A stretch of 64,000 bases of DNA, taken from contig NZ_CP049870.1 of NCBI RefSeq assembly GCF_011301715.1, positions 1,426,001-1,490,000 of the forward strand. The letters run 5' to 3'. This document shows positions 61,806-64,000 of the stretch, piece by piece. Each line of letters begins with the position of its first letter. The first letter of the stretch is position 1. Under the pieces are notes generated by a model, which had not been told where the DNA came from, searched no databases, and saw only the letters and a list, made by a program, of their open reading frames with translations. The DNA comes from Sphingomonas sp. HDW15A. Lineage in GTDB: Bacteria > Pseudomonadota > Alphaproteobacteria > Sphingomonadales > Sphingomonadaceae. The translations under genes and the position numbers were made by a program.

Positions 61806-62306
61806 TTAGTCGACCCGGCACCTGCCGTCACGTTCCTCCTCTTCCGGTGTCGCGCCACGCATTTCGCAGTAAATCGCTTCGTGAAGCTCTTCGACGGTCG
61901 GGATTTGGGCCGGTGATCGGAACGGTGATTCAAGCAGCATGGCTGGCGGTGCAGCGGACGGCCCGAAATAGATCGATGTCACGTTCGCTTCCGGCGCATT
62001 CATCACATAAAGCAGCGACCGGTCGTAGGAGCGAGGATCGACCAGCTGCCGCTCCGCGAACAGCCCCTCGCCGCACGCGCGATCGAACGCAGCGCGCAGG
62101 TTCGCGGTCAAGTGTGCCTTCTCCTTATCGGTCAGCTCGGATGCGGCGCCGAAATTCAGTTTCGGAAAGTCGCAATTCCTAGGCGTAGGTTTAGCTGCTT
62201 CCGATTTTCCCTGCGCTTCAGCCGCCACGGCGTTGCTTTCCGGCGCTGCGCTGCAAGCAGCGGCGGCCGCAAATGCGGCGGTGAGCGTCCATCGCCTGAA
62301 CATCAT
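61806..62306 (-). CDS. Putative lipoprotein of unknown function
   Basis: 166 residues from ATG at 62306. The signal MMFRRWTLTAAFAAAAACSA has a lipobox (AAAC). The mature part has three Cys residues (RNCDFPKLN, DRACGEGLF, IYCEMRG), a helical stretch and ends RDGRCRVD. I do not recognise a family. It lies between an NTF2-like gene (10 bp) and mccA (9 bp), inside the mcc operon. Confidence 0.72.
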   Translation of the reverse strand: MMFRRWTLTAAFAAAAACSAAPESNAVAAEAQGKSEAAKPTPRNCDFPKLNFGAASELTDKEKAHLTANLRAAFDRACGEGLFAERQLVDPRSYDRSLLYVMNAPEANVTSIYFGPSAAPPAMLLESPFRSPAQIPTVEELHEAIYCEMRGATPEEEERDGRCRVD

Positions 62307-62316
62307 TCGCGATCCC

Positions 62317-62778
62317 TCATGGTTTCGGTTCGCCCATGCCCGCACAGTTCTCTGGCGGCTCGACGGTCCAAGCATTGTTTGTCAGAATCCATTTTCCGTC
62401 GATCCGCATCAGGCTGAAGCTATCCACCCCGCAGTGCGAGCGCTTGCCGTCCACGTCGAAGGAATATGGCGCCCAGAAATGCGCGATGTCGCGGTGAACG
62501 AGGATCGTCGGATTCCAGTATCGCTCCGTGTTGCGGCTGGTGGAAGTCTTCATCCGCTCGACGGATTCCTTCGTGGTTCGCCGGCGTAATCCCTCTCGTC
62601 CCTTCACATAGCCCTGGATGAAGGCGGCCCCATCGTCATGCGTAAGCCGATCCAGCTCGGGCGCGTCATTGCTGTTGATCGCCGCGATAAACGCGTCGAC
62701 CGCAGCCTGGACTTCGGCCTTCTCATCCGTTGGCGCCAATGCCGCGAGGGCGAGGAGGGCAGAAATCAGCAACGTCAC
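62317..62778 (-). CDS. NTF2-like (SnoaL/DUF4440) exported protein
   Basis: 153 residues from GTG at 62778, whose codon overlaps the mccB stop (GTGA); the alternative start further upstream lies in mccB. N-terminal signal [18 protein letters not shown]. The domain fits an NTF2-like fold: [75 protein letters not shown]. Such domains are ketosteroid-isomerase-like enzymes or ligand binders. No catalytic assignment is possible here. Confidence 0.75.
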   Translation of the reverse strand: MTLLISALLALAALAPTDEKAEVQAAVDAFIAAINSNDAPELDRLTHDDGAAFIQGYVKGREGLRRRTTKESVERMKTSTSRNTERYWNPTILVHRDIAHFWAPYSFDVDGKRSHCGVDSFSLMRIDGKWILTNNAWTVEPPENCAGMGEPKP

Positions 62779-64000
62779 ATCCGGAATACGCCAAACTGCG
62801 GCCGTTCGGGGATTGGCGCGTTGAGGCACGCTGCAAAGGCGAGGCCAAGCACATCACGCGTCTGCGCCGGGTCGATGATTCCGTCATCCCACAATCGCGC
62901 GGTGGCGTGCCACGGATTGCCCTGCGCCTCGTAATCCTCGCGGATTGGCTGCTTGAAGGCCTCGGCCTCCTCCGGCGTCCATTTTTCGGCGTCGCGGTGA
63001 ACGGTGGCAAGGACACTTGCCGCCTGCTCGCCGCCCATCACGCTGATCCGGCTATTGGGCCAAGTATACAGGAAGCGTGGGCTGTAGGCGCGGCCGCACA
63101 TTCCGTAATTGCCGGCGCCGAAGCTTCCGCCGATGAGGATCGTGACCTTCGGCACTGTCGCGGTCGCGACGGCAGTGACCAGCTTCGCACCGTGCTTGGC
63201 GATTCCTTCCGCCTCATATTTGCCGCCGACCATGAAGCCGGAGATGTTCTGGAGAAACAGCAGCGGGATCCGCCGCTGGCAAGCGAGCTCGATGAAGTGC
63301 GCGCCTTTGACTGCGCTCTCGCTGAAAAGGACGCCGTTGTTGGCGAGAATTGCGACCGGCATTCCCCAGATGTGGGCGAAGCCGCACACGAGGCTGCTTC
63401 CGAACAACGGCTTGAACTCATGAAATTCGGATGCGTCGACGATCCGCGCGATGATCTCGTGCACGTCATAAGGCGCACGCACGTCTTGGGGATGATGGAA
63501 TAGAGTTCTTCCGCATCGAACGCTGGAGGGCGCGCCTCGCGAAGCTCGATGTTGGCGCGAGTCTCACTACCAAGATGCGAAACAATGTCGCGGACGATGG
63601 TCAGCGCATGCTCGTCATTTTCGGCGAGATGATCGACGACGCCGCTCTTGCGCGCATGGAGGTCGCCGCCACCCAAATCCTCTGCGGAAATCTCTTCACC
63701 CGTGGCCGCTTTCACCAACGGCGGACCGGCAAGGAAGATGGTCCCTTGCTCGCGAACGATGACGCTTTCATCGCTCATTGCCGGAACGTAGGCGCCACCA
63801 GCTGTGCAACTGCCCATGACGCAGGCGATTTGCGGGATGCCGTGCGACGACATCTGCGCCTGGTTGAAGAAGATGCGTCCAAAGTGATCGCGGTCGGGGA
63901 AAACCTCGGATTGGTGCGGCAGGTTCGCGCCGCCGCTGTCGACCAGGTATATGCACGGCAGCCGATTCTGCTGGGCGATCTCCTGAGCGCGGAGATGCTT
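62775..64000 (-). CDS. mccB: Methylcrotonoyl-CoA carboxylase carboxyltransferase beta subunit (frameshifted; N-terminus outside window)
   Basis: The part in the window runs from the right edge ([20 protein letters not shown] and [20 protein letters not shown]) to the stop at 62775. A carboxyltransferase signature is clear: [60 protein letters not shown], then [16 protein letters not shown] and [18 protein letters not shown]. The frame breaks after EELYSIIP; one base missing at the G run 63488-63491 restores [20 protein letters not shown]. It transfers CO2 from biotin of MccA to 3-methylcrotonyl-CoA. The start codon is beyond 64000. Confidence 0.93.

Noticed and set aside
4986..63491. Programmed ribosomal frameshifting as explanation of the seven broken genes
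   Set aside because: No slippery heptamer with a downstream structure recurs at the sites, and the affected families are not known to use recoding. One missing base in simple runs explains all.
1..64000. CRISPR arrays, insertion sequences, prophage or secondary-metabolite clusters
   Set aside because: No regularly spaced repeats, transposase, integrase, capsid or synthase domains were seen on either strand.

Overview
The window is GC-rich chromosomal DNA of a free-living alphaproteobacterium, most probably a member of the Sphingomonadales. I infer this from the split ATP synthase F0 operon with both b and b' subunits, a TonB-ExbB-ExbD-ExbD cluster, an alphaproteobacterial RpoH-type promoter in front of dnaK, a heme oxygenase/bacteriophytochrome HWE-kinase pair, and the general look of the proteins. 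No plasmid, prophage, insertion sequence or CRISPR array is visible. Genes are tightly packed, with many ATGA, GTGA and TTGA start/stop overlaps.

Layout. 1-10.2 kb: PfpI-like protein (cut by the edge), topoisomerase IB, MscS channel, MaoC hydratase with thiolase, GFA enzyme, prolyl 4-hydroxylase-like protein, DUF4126 membrane protein, GIN-domain protein, intracellular PHA depolymerase and an ABC exporter. 10.2-15.2 kb: Tat-exported MsrB coupled to DipZ, then the tonB-exbB-exbD-exbD operon behind a 29-bp palindrome. 15.2-21.9 kb: dihydroneopterin aldolase with a pteridine-reductase-like SDR, a coupled DUF1285-Nudix-CCA transferase-K+ channel operon, PilZ, and a TIR-TolB-TPR receptor-like protein. 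21.9-31 kb: GGDEF/EAL protein, parC, LysR regulator, two small unknown genes, second PilZ protein, PaaZ-type fusion enzyme and a CBS protein. 31-37.6 kb: F0 genes atpI-B-E-b'-b and a ydbH-ynbE-ydbL operon. 37.7-46.2 kb: a broken radC, VOC protein, purB-heme oxygenase-bacteriophytochrome operon, dnaK-dnaJ. 46.2-53.8 kb: PAP2 protein, fabD-fabG, APC permease, Rieske oxygenase, DUF4242-adenylate cyclase fusion, rpsF-rpsR-rplI. 53.8-57.6 kb: a small accessory-looking stretch with a low-complexity protein, XRE regulator, tRNA-Val, a decayed S24 regulator and a winged-helix regulator. 57.6-64 kb: reverse-strand block mccB, two small exported proteins, mccA, sodC, SDR and cysQ, consistent with leucine/branched-chain acyl-CoA catabolism.

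The strongest unusual signal is technical or evolutionary: seven genes (prolyl hydroxylase, ABC exporter, pteridine-reductase-like SDR, dnaK, APC permease, mccA, mccB) are each broken by exactly one missing base in or beside a short G/C run. Adding one base restores the family sequence in every case. Since dnaK is among them, consensus (sequencing) error is the likeliest cause. By contrast, radC (large in-frame deletion, no normal start) and the S24 regulator (in-frame stop plus frame changes) look like real pseudogenes. Biologically interesting items include the exported MsrB-DipZ repair pair, the purB-coupled bacteriophytochrome operon, the TIR-TolB-TPR protein, the DUF4242-cyclase fusion, the palindrome before tonB, and four convergent gene pairs that overlap through a shared CTAG stop. 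I did not find a clear new multi-gene system.
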